Assembly (NCBI GenBank): GCA_018340375.1
Contig: JAFFJZ010000004.1
Span: forward strand, 31,222,001 to 31,286,000
Source: Gonatopus flavifemur
Lineage: Eukaryota > Arthropoda > Insecta > Hymenoptera > Dryinidae
Length of the DNA: 64,000 nt
Reading direction: 5' to 3'
Part shown: positions 33,701 to 42,059 of the stretch, in pieces
Position numbering within the stretch: the stretch's first letter is position 1
Layout: every line of letters starts with the position of its first letter
The notes under the pieces: model-generated
Database searches by the model: none
Told to the model about the DNA's origin: nothing
What the model saw: the letters and a program-made list of their open reading frames with translations, nothing else
Program-made: the position numbers and the translations under genes

Positions 33701-34429
33701 TACGGCTAATTACTTGGTCATTTGGTGCATCAATTTAGAAATGGAAGAAGTGAGTATGCCTAGTTGTAATTGAATTCACTGATTATTATGAAGGATTTTG
33801 ATTTGATTTGAATGACTCATGATTTATGATTGATTTTAGAAACACGATTTGATGTCGCACGTCGCTCATCAATGTATATGTATGCAGTATATTCTTGAAT
33901 TGTCAAAGCAGTTGGATGTTGATCCGAGAGCATGTGTTGGCTCTTTTTTCAGCCGTATTCAGATTGCTGAGCCAGAATATAAAAATTCGTTTGATGATGA
34001 ATTGAAATCATTTAAAGAAAGAATATGTAAAAGAGCAGAAGAAAAAGTGGCTGAAGCTTTAAAAGAAGCGGAAGAGGAGGAAAGAAAAGCTCGTCTTGGT
34101 CCGGGAGGTTTAGATCCAGTTGAAGTGTTCGACTCTCTCCCAGAGGTGATAGATTAATTAAATCTCGATGAAAATTTCAAATAGTCTTAAACACGAATAG
34201 TCATGACATAAAATCATGAAATTGTTATTTTCAGCCTCTGAAAAAGTGTTTTGAAGTACAAGATATTCCTTTATTACAAGAAACATTATCAACTATGCCA
34301 GAAGATGAAGCTAGGTACCATATGATGAGATGTATCGACAGTGGACTTTGGCTGCCAGACGCAAAGTCCAAAGAGAATCAAGAAGCAGACGCCAACAATG
34401 AACCTAAATACACACCTGATCCAGAATAA
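14049..34429 (+). CDS. Cdc37: CDC37, Hsp90 co-chaperone (5 exons, complete, giant intron 2)
   Basis: Exons 14049-14081, 15277-15410, 33305-33749, 33840-34145 and 34235-34429 join through GT-AG introns into 370 aa (vertebrate CDC37 about 378). CDC37 loads protein kinases onto Hsp90 in the cytosol. Seen here: N terminus [11 protein letters not shown], then ISDDEDD, which places the conserved CK2-phosphorylated serine at residue 13; FRWRHQAR; a charged coiled coil across the exon 2/3 join; [15 protein letters not shown]; the Hsp90-binding middle domain with [16 protein letters not shown]; and RCIDSGLW near the C terminus. Intron 2 is 17,894 bp and crammed with transposons; introns 3 and 4 are about 90 bp each. 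Exon 1 is only 33 nt of coding sequence. Nothing in the reading frame is broken, so the gene is probably active despite the intron load. Confidence 0.97.
15590..15764. mobile_element. pogo/Tigger-like MITE, 175 bp (TA duplication)
   Basis: Ends CAGTAGAACCTCGCTCATCC and GGATAAACGAGGTTCTACTG are the typical terminal repeat of pogo/Tigger elements, flanked by TA (15588-15589 and 15765-15766). The interior repeats the same GAGGTTCTACTG theme. It lies 180 bp after CDC37 exon 2. Confidence 0.9.
16005..16326. mobile_element. TTAA-type MITE with GGGGATACCAGCG ends (copy 3)
   Basis: GGGGATACCAGCGTACCGA at the left and TCGGTACGCTGGTATCCCC at the right; long arms include GAGTAAATATTTTCTCGG. Flanks TTAT and TTGA are decayed TTAA. 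In CDC37 intron 2. Confidence 0.85.
17039..17291. mobile_element. Palindromic MITE with CACGGAGAAAA/CACTGAGGAAA ends
   Basis: CACGGAGAAAAAAACACATT at the left is mirrored near the right by TGTTTCGTTTCCTCAGTGTG; arms pair through GACGGGCTCGTATTATGAG. About 0.25 kb, in CDC37 intron 2. Confidence 0.7.
17715..18436. mobile_element. MITE with ACACTGAAGAAAAA ends, carrying a LINE insertion
   Basis: ACACTGAAGAAAAAGTATTG at the left and ACATTTTTTTCAGTGT at the right are inverted ends with TA flanks. The interior has the hairpin cluster at 17810-17872. A 483-bp LINE copy sits at 17921-18403 inside it. Confidence 0.7.
17921..18403 (-). mobile_element. 5'-truncated RTE-like LINE 3' end (C-terminal RT region)
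   Basis: The minus strand encodes 144 aa ending at 17946: [31 protein letters not shown], a [19 protein letters not shown] segment and [16 protein letters not shown], the conserved region after the RT domain in this LINE group. The 3' tail is a short (ATG)n repeat at 17921-17932, as in RTE-type elements. An 11-bp duplication ATCGTTACCAT flanks the copy (17910-17920 and 18404-18414), so this is a genuine 5'-truncated target-primed insertion. The frame is open, so it may be young. A matching RT-domain fragment lies at 8764-9825. Confidence 0.88.
18480..19062 (-). pseudogene. copia-like Pol fragment (RNase H to C terminus)
   Basis: Translating the minus strand gives [57 protein letters not shown] and KVSQLGLKN. 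These match in order the RNase H and carboxy end of Ty1/copia polyproteins (DNQ-type Asp, KHIDIRYHFIRE-like and ADILTK motifs). Stop codons break the frame and no LTRs were found, so it is a decayed fragment in CDC37 intron 2. Confidence 0.75.
19193..19420 (-). CDS. Possible coding fragment of unknown origin
   Basis: A minus-strand frame ending at 19193 reads [34 protein letters not shown] and [17 protein letters not shown]. Its amphipathic, charged composition looks protein-like and unlike the surrounding low-complexity DNA. I do not recognise the family. It could be a transposon gag or pol remnant, possibly of the adjacent copia fragment. No start or splice structure can be supported. Confidence 0.25.
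   Translation of the reverse strand, partial: FLRHYLFPKKKIIKKYEDLSDFNQNQMVLSEVLEARSLDIPTNLAQLVQSNPDHKQIDDREKDKFLADQSILDEM
19455..19490. repeat. Poly(C) and (CA)n simple repeat
   Basis: A run of about 14 C followed by ACACACACAC-type sequence and then TATATA directly precedes the inverted-repeat element starting at 19497. Confidence 0.9.
19898..23517 (+). repeat. 163-bp tandem satellite, about 22 monomers, with 489-bp higher-order unit
   Basis: Monomers share CCCCTGACTGGGGCAACTTT, TGCAAGTTTCATCGT and CTCCTTGGTTCGGAAGTTAT at a 163-bp spacing. From about 21145 to 22770 three monomer types (TGAATGTGAG, CCTTGAAATA and CCTTAGAATA variants) recur in fixed order every 489 bp. The third unit is 488 bp because of a 1-bp loss near 22268. 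CCCCTGACTGGGG is itself a small palindrome. Open frames of 60-70 aa in every monomer on both strands are by-products of the repeat. Confidence 0.95.
23530..23880 (-). repeat. Inverted pair of 163-bp satellite monomers
   Basis: Two monomers of the same satellite in reverse orientation (GAACCAAGGAGGTACAAACA words) close the array and form the inner end of the element's right arm. Confidence 0.9.
24180..24545. mobile_element. Palindromic insertion in right arm of the satellite element
   Basis: Arms run from TTTTTCAACAAATTG-type text through ATATTTCTGACTTATGAATC and CGCTATAATTCCACA, then back. The segment is missing from the left arm, so it is probably a nested element or a duplicated segment. 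No duplication was resolved. Confidence 0.55.
24650..24701. repeat. (TA)n/(TATG)n microsatellite between two elements
   Basis: About 50 bp of TATATA and TATG repeats separate the CCCAG end of one TIR element from the TTGGGGTG end of the next. Confidence 0.9.
24702..27844. mobile_element. 3.1-kb TIR element with a gene of unknown family
   Basis: Left end TTGGGGTGATTCAAAAACAA, right end reading TGAATCACCCCAA. Arms pair for about 210 bp (24702-24912 with 27630-27844) and again further in (24960-25115 with 27130-27300). A short AATA-rich patch on the left and an extra segment on the right separate the two blocks. AT repeats flank it. The broken gene at 25590-27135 lies inside. Segment 25165-25600, which contains GGGGTAAGATGAACC and GGGGCAAGATGATAC, looks like a further insertion. 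Confidence 0.85.
25590..27135 (+). pseudogene. Broken transposon gene, unidentified family (DTTASNTG motif)
   Basis: Successive frames give one protein-like path: [36 protein letters not shown], then after a shift near 25880 [20 protein letters not shown] and [23 protein letters not shown] follows at 26067-26069, then [25 protein letters not shown], another stop and shift, [23 protein letters not shown], then [19 protein letters not shown] and [22 protein letters not shown] last frame ends at 27135. DTTASNTG and HHV suggest a nuclease-like D/H arrangement. I recall similar multi-copy proteins in other arthropods but cannot name the superfamily. As it lies centred between long TIRs, it is probably the element's own transposase or accessory gene. 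At least two stops and three shifts make it inactive. Confidence 0.7.
28337..29410 (-). pseudogene. DD41D-type transposase, copy A (premature stop)
   Basis: Same protein as copy B: starts [20 protein letters not shown], followed by helix-turn-helix regions ([19 protein letters not shown]), then MFSDEAIF (first Asp), [10 protein letters not shown] (His where the second Asp belongs) and [13 protein letters not shown] (third Asp). A TAC to TAA change at 28520-28522 stops the frame after 296 codons. The remaining codons down to 28337 are still readable (IKNVVF to FEHLLNA). Both the stop and the missing Asp predict no activity. Confidence 0.92.
29634..30442 (-). mobile_element. 5'-truncated Jockey/CR1-type LINE nested in element A
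   Basis: The minus strand is open from 30442 to 29825: [64 protein letters not shown] and [19 protein letters not shown]. This is the conserved region after the RT domain in Jockey/CR1-type LINEs. The 3' end is (ATAA)n. A 5-bp duplication ATTTT (29629-29633 and 30443-30447) and the uninterrupted sequence in the opposite TIR of the same element define the insertion exactly. Confidence 0.9.
30731..30768. repeat. (TA)n microsatellite
   Basis: About 36 bp of alternating TA lies directly after element A and before the 127-bp satellite. Confidence 0.95.
30780..32150. repeat. Degenerate tandem repeat of about 127 bp, about 11 copies
   Basis: The phrase TTCTAGGGGTTTTCGAGGGT recurs near 30808, 30938, 31074, 31202, 31330, 31448, 31570, 31700, 31829, 31948 and 32078. 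AATATGGCGGACGTGAAT and GTCGTTTTGGCATTCATGG words fall in between. Copies are heavily diverged. The same repeat, inverted, lies at 49150-49365. Confidence 0.9.
32150..33304. other. End of CDC37 intron 2, no recognised element
   Basis: AT-rich sequence to the exon 3 acceptor. A patch at 32745-32830 with AAACCCG and ACCCGGGTTTC words recalls the G/C-run patches in SEC11 intron 3. No coding segment or terminal repeat could be supported. Confidence 0.5.
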
Positions 34430-34430
34430 A
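34425..34430 (+). promoter_or_regulatory. Candidate poly(A) signal overlapping the CDC37 stop codon
   Basis: AATAAA spans the last codon and the TAA stop of CDC37. I saw no other canonical hexamer before the TIR element that starts 61 bp after the stop, so this is a possible 3'-end signal. Cleavage here would leave a 3' UTR of only some 10-40 nt. A later site inside or beyond the 34491-35420 element is equally possible. Confidence 0.35.
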
Positions 34431-34490
34431 GCATCAAATTGACAAGATTTTCTGTACAATATTATTTTTCATAATACACTAGTGACTGTA

Positions 34491-35420
34491 TGGGTCATTC
34501 CACGTGGTTTTTACATCAAAATTTCAGACTTCTATGAAGTAATTTTTTTCGATTCTTGGTCCAAAAATATTCGATACGTGTTTTTGGATTTTGTTTTCAA
34601 GGCCTTTATCAGAAATACGATTCTCAAAAACATTGTCGTTTTTGAAATCTTCTAATTTTCGAGCGCTTGTGACTATTAATCTTTCAAACGTATCGGAAAC
34701 TTTCTCAGACATAAAAGTTAGCATTTGAACTCTAGTTTTCAATTCTGTAAGTTTAATCATTTATATAATTAGCTTTCATTAAATTTTCCAATCATAAACT
34801 GAAAAGTTTCATGACGAAAATTTAGCGATTTTTTCTTTGATGGTAAATATAGCTTCCGAGAGATGAATTTTCTTGTAGCCAAATTTGAGTTGTATTTCAC
34901 GTGCGCGATGAGATACCGTGCTCCAAACGGTACTTCGCGTCGCGCAGCGTGTTTTGGAAGATGAATATTTCACAACCTAACACTTAGAGCACCGTGTTGT
35001 GCCGTGCACGTGACGCGCAGTTCGAATATGACCAAAACAATTCATATCTTGAAAACTATGATATTTACCATTATACAAAAAACTTGCGAAATTTCGTAGT
35101 GGTTCACAAATCATTCTGAAAATAAAACAAAGAAAATCGAAAGTACTTATTATTTAAAAAATTCAACAGAATTGGAAACTAGAGGAAAAATGCTAACTTT
35201 CATGTAATTGAAGTCCCCGATACGTTGGAAAGATATCAAGTAATAAGCGCTTGAAAATTAGAAGATTTCAGAAACGTCAGATCTTTGAAAAACCATATTT
35301 TCAAAAATAAGCCTTAAAAACAAAATCCGAAAATATTTTAATATCTTTCGACCAAGAATCGAAAACAATTATTTCATTGAATTCTTAAATTTGGGCGTTG
35401 AGACCACGCGGAATGACCCA
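34491..35420. mobile_element. TIR element just downstream of CDC37, 930 bp, TA duplication
   Basis: Ends TGGGTCATTCCACGTGG and CCACGCGGAATGACCCA; arms continue inward for about 300 bp (GATTCTTGGTC against GACCAAGAATC). TA at 34489-34490 and 35421-35422. The core near 34900-35030 is richer in GC (CGTGCTCC, CGCGTCGCGCAGC). No transposase. Only 61 bp separate it from the CDC37 stop codon. Confidence 0.85.
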
Positions 35421-36059
35421 TATGGTAATATTCTCTACAAAATTTCTGGATGTTGAATTAGAATGAAATGATGCTAATTCTGTTTCTCCATCTTAAATTA
35501 GTTTTTTTTTTAAATTTAGAAATTCACATACAATTGTTTCTTTAAGCAAAGTGTTTACCCATTTCTTGGCTCCAGTAAACAAAAGATTTTAGATATCTAC
35601 ATATTTGTATATTCAAGACCTTCATTGGTTTGACAAATACATTGTAAATATTTTGAAATACCTTTTCACGTTTATTGATGTAATATTCAAAATCGGTTGA
35701 AATCAACAATAATAATCAGTAACTTCATCAGTTACGTTTCAGGATAAAAATTTTGTTATCATCTGATTTCATTATCATCTTAACGGAATCCCAACCATTT
35801 TATATCACCCAATTATTAGAAATCTATGTAGAGAATCATACATAACTCCCTTGTTTCTTATACGTGCATGAAAAATAATTAGGATACTTTTTGATGAAAG
35901 TTTCATTTACGTGTACCTTGAGTACCCGTCAGAAAAACCGTGTTTGGTTTTGTTCCAATGCGGCTTAGTTTTCGAGATTTTTGCGTTTGAAGTTGAGCGC
36001 AAGCTGATATAGGCAAAATGAGTACCTCCATTCAGATAACCGGCGGTAGCTTGAGTAGT

Positions 36060-36244
36060 CAGTGTTCCGATATTCGTCAAGCTGGGAAATCGCAGCTTAG
36101 TCACGTGACTGCATTTCGCACTGACACATGTGAGCAGTCTTATCGGTAAACCGCTCACCGACAAGAGCGCTCACATGTGTCAGTGCGAAATGTAGTCACG
36201 TGACCAAGCTGCGATTTCCCAGCTCGACAAATATCGGAACACTG
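36060..36244. mobile_element. hAT-type MITE, 185 bp (TSD TGAGTAGT)
   Basis: Starts CAGTGTTCCGATATTCGTC and ends GACAAATATCGGAACACTG; arms of about 78 bp pair almost perfectly, including two GTCACGTGAC words. Perfect 8-bp duplication TGAGTAGT at 36052-36059 and 36245-36252. Confidence 0.95.
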
Positions 36245-36304
36245 TGAGTAGTAGTGCGTCGACGTCCAGTTCCGACGATCCGCGTTCAAATTTCTTTGAA
36301 TGTT

Positions 36305-36365
36305 AGTGTTTTTAGGCACTCATCGGTATAAGTATCATACCGATATAAGTATAAGTATTCATACG
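36305..36365. repeat. Palindromic TAGGCACT...GGTATA segment
   Basis: TTTTTAGGCACTCATCGGTA followed by inverted ATACCGATATAAG resembles 19070-19120 (TTAGGCACTAAATCGGTATA then TATACCGAGCACGAAGTGCC). Both are probably ends of one repeat family. Confidence 0.45.
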
Positions 36366-36389
36366 AAGCGAGCATATCCCTGGTTAAAA

Positions 36390-37206
36390 TATCTAAACGA
36401 ACCTGAAGATTTTTGAAGTAAATGTTTTCAAATTACTTAGGGACACTTCCGACTACTTCCGAACCAAGATTTGACACATGTAGGGAGTTTCAAATCACTT
36501 GGGATTTTGTTGCGCATCACAGTTGATTCCGCCGACTTCCGCAATTCAGATGAAAAGAGTTTAGGTTCACTTACATATTACCTGAAGTACATTACAGATT
36601 CCGTTCACTTATAAAAGGGTGGAAGAAAACTATGCCATTACGTTTCCACTCTGTTTCCGCACCAATGAGTTTTGGAACAGTTACGAATGGTATACACATA
36701 ATGACTTGAAATTATTTGGGGGTTTTGGTGTATTCCGGTTCACTTGCGAAAAATCGGAAACAAAACTTTGACACATGTTTCCACATTTTGTCACTCGATC
36801 CACTTCCGCGAGTTTACGTTAAACCCTAAACTAAATACTTCCGTACACTTCAACTCTCCGTACCAATGAGTTGAGGAACAGTGACGAATAGTATACACAT
36901 AAGGACTCCAAATTACTTGGGGGTATTTTGGGTTTTGCTGTACTTCGATTTACTTGCGAAAAATCAGTAACAAAACTTTGACACATGTTTCCGCATTTTG
37001 TCACTTGATCCACTCCCGCGAGCTTACATTAGAACCTAAACTAACTACTTCCGTACATTTCAACTCTATTTCCGCACCAATGAGTTGAGAACATTTACGA
37101 ATGGTATACACATAATGACTTCAAATTGTTCGGGGGTTTTGGTGTACTCCGGTTGACTTGCGAAAAATCGAAAACGAAACTTTGACACGTTTCCACATTT
37201 TGTCAC
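36390..37206. repeat. Tandem repeat of about 207 bp upstream of a LINE, three copies
   Basis: The unit holds CACCAATGAGTT, TTCAAATTACTTGGGGGTTT, CTTGCGAAAAATCGG and TTTGACACATGTTTCC, and recurs with starts near 36657, 36858 and 37072. Shorter related text (ACTTCCGAACC) precedes it from 36390. It joins LINE ORF1 sequence directly at about 37207, so it may be the LINE's tandem promoter monomers. Confidence 0.65.
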
Positions 37207-37904
37207 TCCTAACGAAGAGCTGCGTAATAAAGTGACGATAAGTGAACGAAAACGTGAAGAATTAGAAATTGAGTGTGCTGCTTTGGAAACAAATGTAGTG
37301 AACTTGAATAAAAAATGAGAACTCGAAGAAAATTTTTCTTTACAATCTTGAAGATAATGAAGCCGTTGATATGGATTTATTCTCTCCAATTATAAAGGTA
37401 TTCACGAAAGTGAAAATAGATATTCCTATACAAGCAATTCAACATATACAACGAATTGGGAACACAAAAGGGTCAAGGTCAGTTCTTATTTACTTCTCAG
37501 CCATACATTGCAAATTAAAGGTTTTTAAAAAAAGTAAACATCTACGTGAGAGTGAACTATACGTATCCAACTATTTCACTAAGGAAGAGAGAGAATATCG
37601 TAAGGAAATCAAACATTATCACGAAAAACTAAAGAGTTTAGGAGAAAACCCCGTTATGAAAGGGAAATACATTATTATTAAGAATAAATCGTACGATTTG
37701 GAAGAAATTGAGAAATTGCCGATTATGGAAAATAATGAAAAATGTGAGGATGACTATAGCGATGGAAACACTAGTATCCGGAGTGGGGGTTCTATCGCCT
37801 CTAACTTATCTACAGTCAGTCGTAAGCGTGGTAGAACGGGAAGAGCTCTCCTCCTCACCGTAAACTACACAAAGGCAAGAACGAAAATCCAAAAGGAAAT
37901 ATAA
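37207..37904 (+). pseudogene. LINE ORF1-like remnant
   Basis: From 37207 a frame reads EELRNKVTISERKREELEIE, a coiled coil, interrupted by TGA. It is followed by LYNLEDNEAVDMDLFSPIIK, then DIPIQAIQHIQRIG, VLIYFSAIHCKLKVFKKSKH and LYVSNYFTKEEREYR. This order (coiled coil, then the conserved nucleic-acid-binding block) is that of ORF1 in Jockey/CR1-type non-LTR elements. The open part runs 37371-37904. It precedes the endonuclease frame by 86 bp. Confidence 0.7.
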
Positions 37905-37990
37905 CATCTTATCTACGACCAAACTTTGCAGAGAACCAAACTCAACAACACTGCGCATGACAACTAACAGAACAAGAGCGGACATCCTAC

Positions 37991-39975
37991 ATGCAAATAA
38001 TATTTTGGAATTGTCGGGGATTCAGTAATTTTCTTAATTATATGGAACAAAAACCAATCTTTGATATCATATGTTTAAACGAAACTTGGATGACTTCTCT
38101 GCCTTCAAATCCACCGCCGATTTTTTCCACTCATCATGTCATCTTTGAACCTGCTACCAAAACGAAGCTAAGAGGAAGAGCCAAAGGTGAACTTCTAATA
38201 TTATGCAAGAAGATATACAAAATATCTGTATTGCTCTCCGATCATGAGTGTATATTTTTGAATATTACTAAAAATGTTTTCAACTCGCTTTTGCTTATGT
38301 CAGTCCCTCAGATAACTTTGACTTATTTGCAGAACAACTTAATGAAAAAGTCAACTACATCAAAAGTACATCAACAGACAAATTATTCATAATCTGTGGT
38401 GATTTCAATAGTAGAGTAGGCTTATTGAATCAGTTAGATTCTATTGTTCTTCCAGACAGACTATTTTTAGATGAAACTCTCACCAAGAAAAGTAAAAACC
38501 TGTCTAGCACAATGGAAAGCCTGGGTTTTATTTTGCTGAATGGAAGAACAATTAGTGATCACCCTGCTAAAAACACCTTCATCAGCTTGGTAGGAAAATC
38601 TGTTATTGACTTAGCTTGGGTAAGTTTAAATACTTTACATGAAGTTTTGGACATGAAGGTTATGTATACTGTCACTTTTCCTGATCACTTTCCGGTAGCA
38701 ATTAAAATCAATCAGAGCACGGATGAAATAATCCCTATTACTAAACCATTGAACTGGAGGAATGACCGAGCAACAGAGTATAATAACGAGCTCAGTATCT
38801 CATCGGATGTAGGATCAATCTTTGGAAATGTTGACGAATTAAATGAAAACTCAGTTAAGAGTATCACAGATGTTGCAAATAGAATTGGTTTGGTTTGCAC
38901 AACCCGAACCAGAGTAAATAAGCCATGGTATGACAATGAATGTAAAAGATTGAGGAAAATTGTTGAAACCAATTTTAAAATTTGTAAACAATCCCACTTT
39001 GACTCCCTGCATTCGAGAAATTACGAACAAAGAAAAACAATATAAAAAATATATTAATAAAAAAATAAATGAATATAGAACAAAAATCGTAGGTGAATTG
39101 GCTTTCTCGAAAAACTCATCCACATTCTGGGGAATAATTAACAAATTCAGGCCGTACAGAACATCTGCCAACATTATAGACCCTGATACATGGTACGATT
39201 ATCTTAAATCTGCATACTCTGCACAGCCTAGATTACCTGCACCAAAATTCCTGCATGAGGTAAATCCTTTCTTAGGCCATGAAATCTCAAGTGCAGAAAT
39301 CTGCTCAACTTTGCGAAGAATCAAATTTCACAAAACACCAGGCCCAGATGGAATATCAAATGAGTTCTTTAAACATCTACCTCAGAATTGGATCATGCAT
39401 TTACAAATTATGTTCAATGAAATTCTAGTAGAAGAATTAGTTCCATCCTCCTGGGGACAAATCCTCGCTAAAATGATTCATAAGAGAGGGGATATGGAAA
39501 ATCCATCCAACTATCGATCAAAAACTTTAGTTAATTGTATCACAAAAATTTTTACGCAAATCTTATGCAATAGACTAATAACTTGGGCCAATGAACGAAA
39601 CTTACTGCCTGAACACCAAAATGGGTTCAGAGAGAAACGTTGCTGCGCGGACAATATCTTTACATTAAATGCTGTGATACAAATACGGACTAGGACGAAG
39701 GGAGGAAAGTTGTTTGCACTTTGTCGATTTCAGAAAAGCGTTTGATTCCATCAGCCATAATCTATTATGGTCTAAGCTGAATGAACTCGGTGCTGGATCA
39801 AAATTTATAAATATTCTCCACAACTTTTACTCAAAAGCAAGGATTTCTGTTGAAGAATATGATTTTATATCATGCGCGACAGACATAACGGAAGGAGTGC
39901 TTCAGGGAGAAGTACTAAGTCCGATCTTGTTTGCAATCTTTGTGTCAGATATACAAGACTTCCTAAAATAGAAAG
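37991..39975 (+). pseudogene. LINE ORF2 remnant: AP endonuclease and reverse transcriptase
   Basis: Four overlapping or adjacent frames give one decayed ORF2. 37991-38392 has IIFWNCRGF and ICLNETWM of the AP-endonuclease fold; a shift leads to GDFNSRVG. 38425-39045 has SVIDLAWVS and FPDHFPVAIKI, the endonuclease end. 38960-39745 has FHKTPGPDGISNEFFKHLP and NYRSKTLVNCITKIF of the RT. 39714-39971 has FVDFRKAFDSISHNLLWSKL (motif A) and EGVLQGEVLSPILFAIF (motif B). A stop at 39969-39971 cuts the protein before the catalytic FADD motif, which I do not find downstream. Clade Jockey or CR1-like by general resemblance. Confidence 0.88.
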
Positions 39976-41270
39976 GTATCTCAGGTGTATCAGTGTCTCA
40001 TCTGATAGAGATTATTCTCCTCGCTTATGCATTACGATATGTAATGTGGGAAACTTTATTACGTCGCATACTGATTTGTAGCGCATAAAAATTCAAATTC
40101 AGTGATTAAAATTATGGAAATTCAAAATTCTCATAGTGATTCATAAGGATACTACGTGACGTTACGTTCTTCAATATTTCACATCGCATGATCAATGAAT
40201 TACATAGTTCATTCTACTGAAAACATATTAAAGATCCTTTTTACTACATAAAATAGTGAACTATACTATTTTCCAAGGAGGCACTTTTCTACGTGTAATT
40301 TTGGATTCAGACGGATTCAAATTTGACACATTTCTTCGATGGAAACGGATACAGGTCATTGATCGGATACATTCGAATCAAGTCTCTATCCGAAAGTACG
40401 GATCAAATTGGATTGAGCGCACTGACATGATGTCAAGAAAAAATCCCCATTCATTCTGATTGAAAGTTCATACGTTCAACGGATGAAATTGGACGAGGCT
40501 CTGAATTCGGATTCAATCGGATAGGATTCGATCATTTATCTCTCCTCACGGATGAAAATAGATTCAAAAACAAATTCACATCTCAAAAATGTAATGTGAT
40601 TCGTTCGTATAGGAAGTCCATCCGTTCTCTGGACACGAACGAATAGATATTGTAGTTCAGATCATTATGGATGATCATTCTATTTCCTTGATGGACAAAA
40701 ACGGATCGGCAACGCTTCTGGATTGGAAAAGGATCCAAACGGATTGGAAGCTTCCAAAAATCCCCCAGTTCCGCATTAAAACTGATAGAAGTTCTCTCTG
40801 CATGGACAGAACTGGATACTTATGGATCACTTGTCTCACTACCGGACGAAACCGGATTGATATGTATAGAAAATGTTTAAATTCGGATCGAAGTCCTATC
40901 CAAATCCATCCATTTCAATCATTTTTTCCAACAGGGTACTTCCATGCATTTCAAATCTATTTCCATGCCTATCATTTTGGAAACAGTTTGCGTTTTTCTG
41001 TACTTCGGTTTACTTATTGCAAACAGTCGGGAACGGAAATTTTATAAATGTTTCCGCATCTAGCGGAAGTTGATCAGATCACACGTCGCGTAAACATTGA
41101 TGAAAATTTTATTTCCGATTTTTCATAAGTGAACCTGAACAGATTATAACCCAAGATATGCACCTCAGTCATTGGAAATCATTTATGCGGACATGCAAGT
41201 CAATTGCTCTAAAGCATTTCCCTTCGGAAGTAGGTCAAAAATGAATGTAAACACTTTTCTTAGGTCCACG
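39976..41270. repeat. Degenerate CGGAT-rich sequence, probably part of a repeat
   Basis: Words such as CGGATTCAAATTTG, CGGATACAG and GGATTGGAAAAGGATCC recur irregularly from 40300 to 40900. From about 40980 to 41260 the text (TTCGGTTTACTT, AAGTGAACCTGAAC) is the reverse of motifs in the 36390-37206 repeat. So this may be the far arm of an element into which the LINE was placed. No gene. Confidence 0.45.
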
Positions 41271-41878
41271 TGGGAATGCACGCAAACCAAATCACGCATA
41301 CGTGATTGAATCCTTGAACACCTGTCTAGTATGTTTGGCAAGATGCGCCTCCAGAGTAGCGTGTTAGGATAACTTAGAGGTTAGTTAGGCAGATCTTATA
41401 AGTAGGCAGGTCCCGTGATATTTCGAATCCCTATTAGGTAGGAATAAACTTCTAAAGTCATATGCGGAATTAGAGGAGATCATGAATTCACAAAATGTTC
41501 TGAATGTTGAAATCAGTTCGAAAAAAAATTTTCATTTTATTTTCATTCCATTTTTTCAAAGAATTGAATGTCAAATTTTGGAATAAATTTATTGCGAAAA
41601 TGCGGAACTGAACCCAAAATGTCCAGTGTTTGAATTGCGGAAGTATGATGAAATAATTTGTGTCACTAAAACTTGAACTTGTCATAAGTAAGTCGATGAA
41701 TGAAATATGGAGACAAGACTAGAGTCATTGATTGCGTTGACTCGGAAATGATGCATGTAATTAATGCTTGGGTTTATTTCCGAAATTAACGAGACAAAAA
41801 CACATGGTAGGGCGGGAGTAGTCCCAAAGACAATTTTTTGTTCAGGTTTGTTTAGTTTTTTTGACCAGGGATGTGGGC

Positions 41879-42045
41879 CAGTTGCGTGGGGGAAGCCCCC
41901 GCATTGCGGGGGGCCTCCGGTCTTCAGGGGCCCTTAAGCAGTATTAACAAAAATCCCATGAATTACATGCATCATTTTTTTGGATCAGGCGGGCCCCGTC
42001 TCTAGCACTTGCCAGGGGGCCCCCAAATTCTCCAGTACGCCACTG
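41879..42045. mobile_element. hAT-type non-autonomous element, 167 bp (TSD ATGTGGGC)
   Basis: Starts CAGTTGCGTGGGGGAAGCC, ends CTCCAGTACGCCACTG (terminus CAGTGGCG in reverse). Perfect 8-bp duplication ATGTGGGC at 41871-41878 and 42046-42053. Unusually GC-rich with runs of G and C. Confidence 0.88.
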
Positions 42046-42059
42046 ATGTGGGCTATGAT

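Noticed and set aside
40256..41073. Frames of 66-126 aa with recurring basic and aromatic residues
   Set aside because: They arise from the irregular CGGAT-rich repeat, not from a gene.
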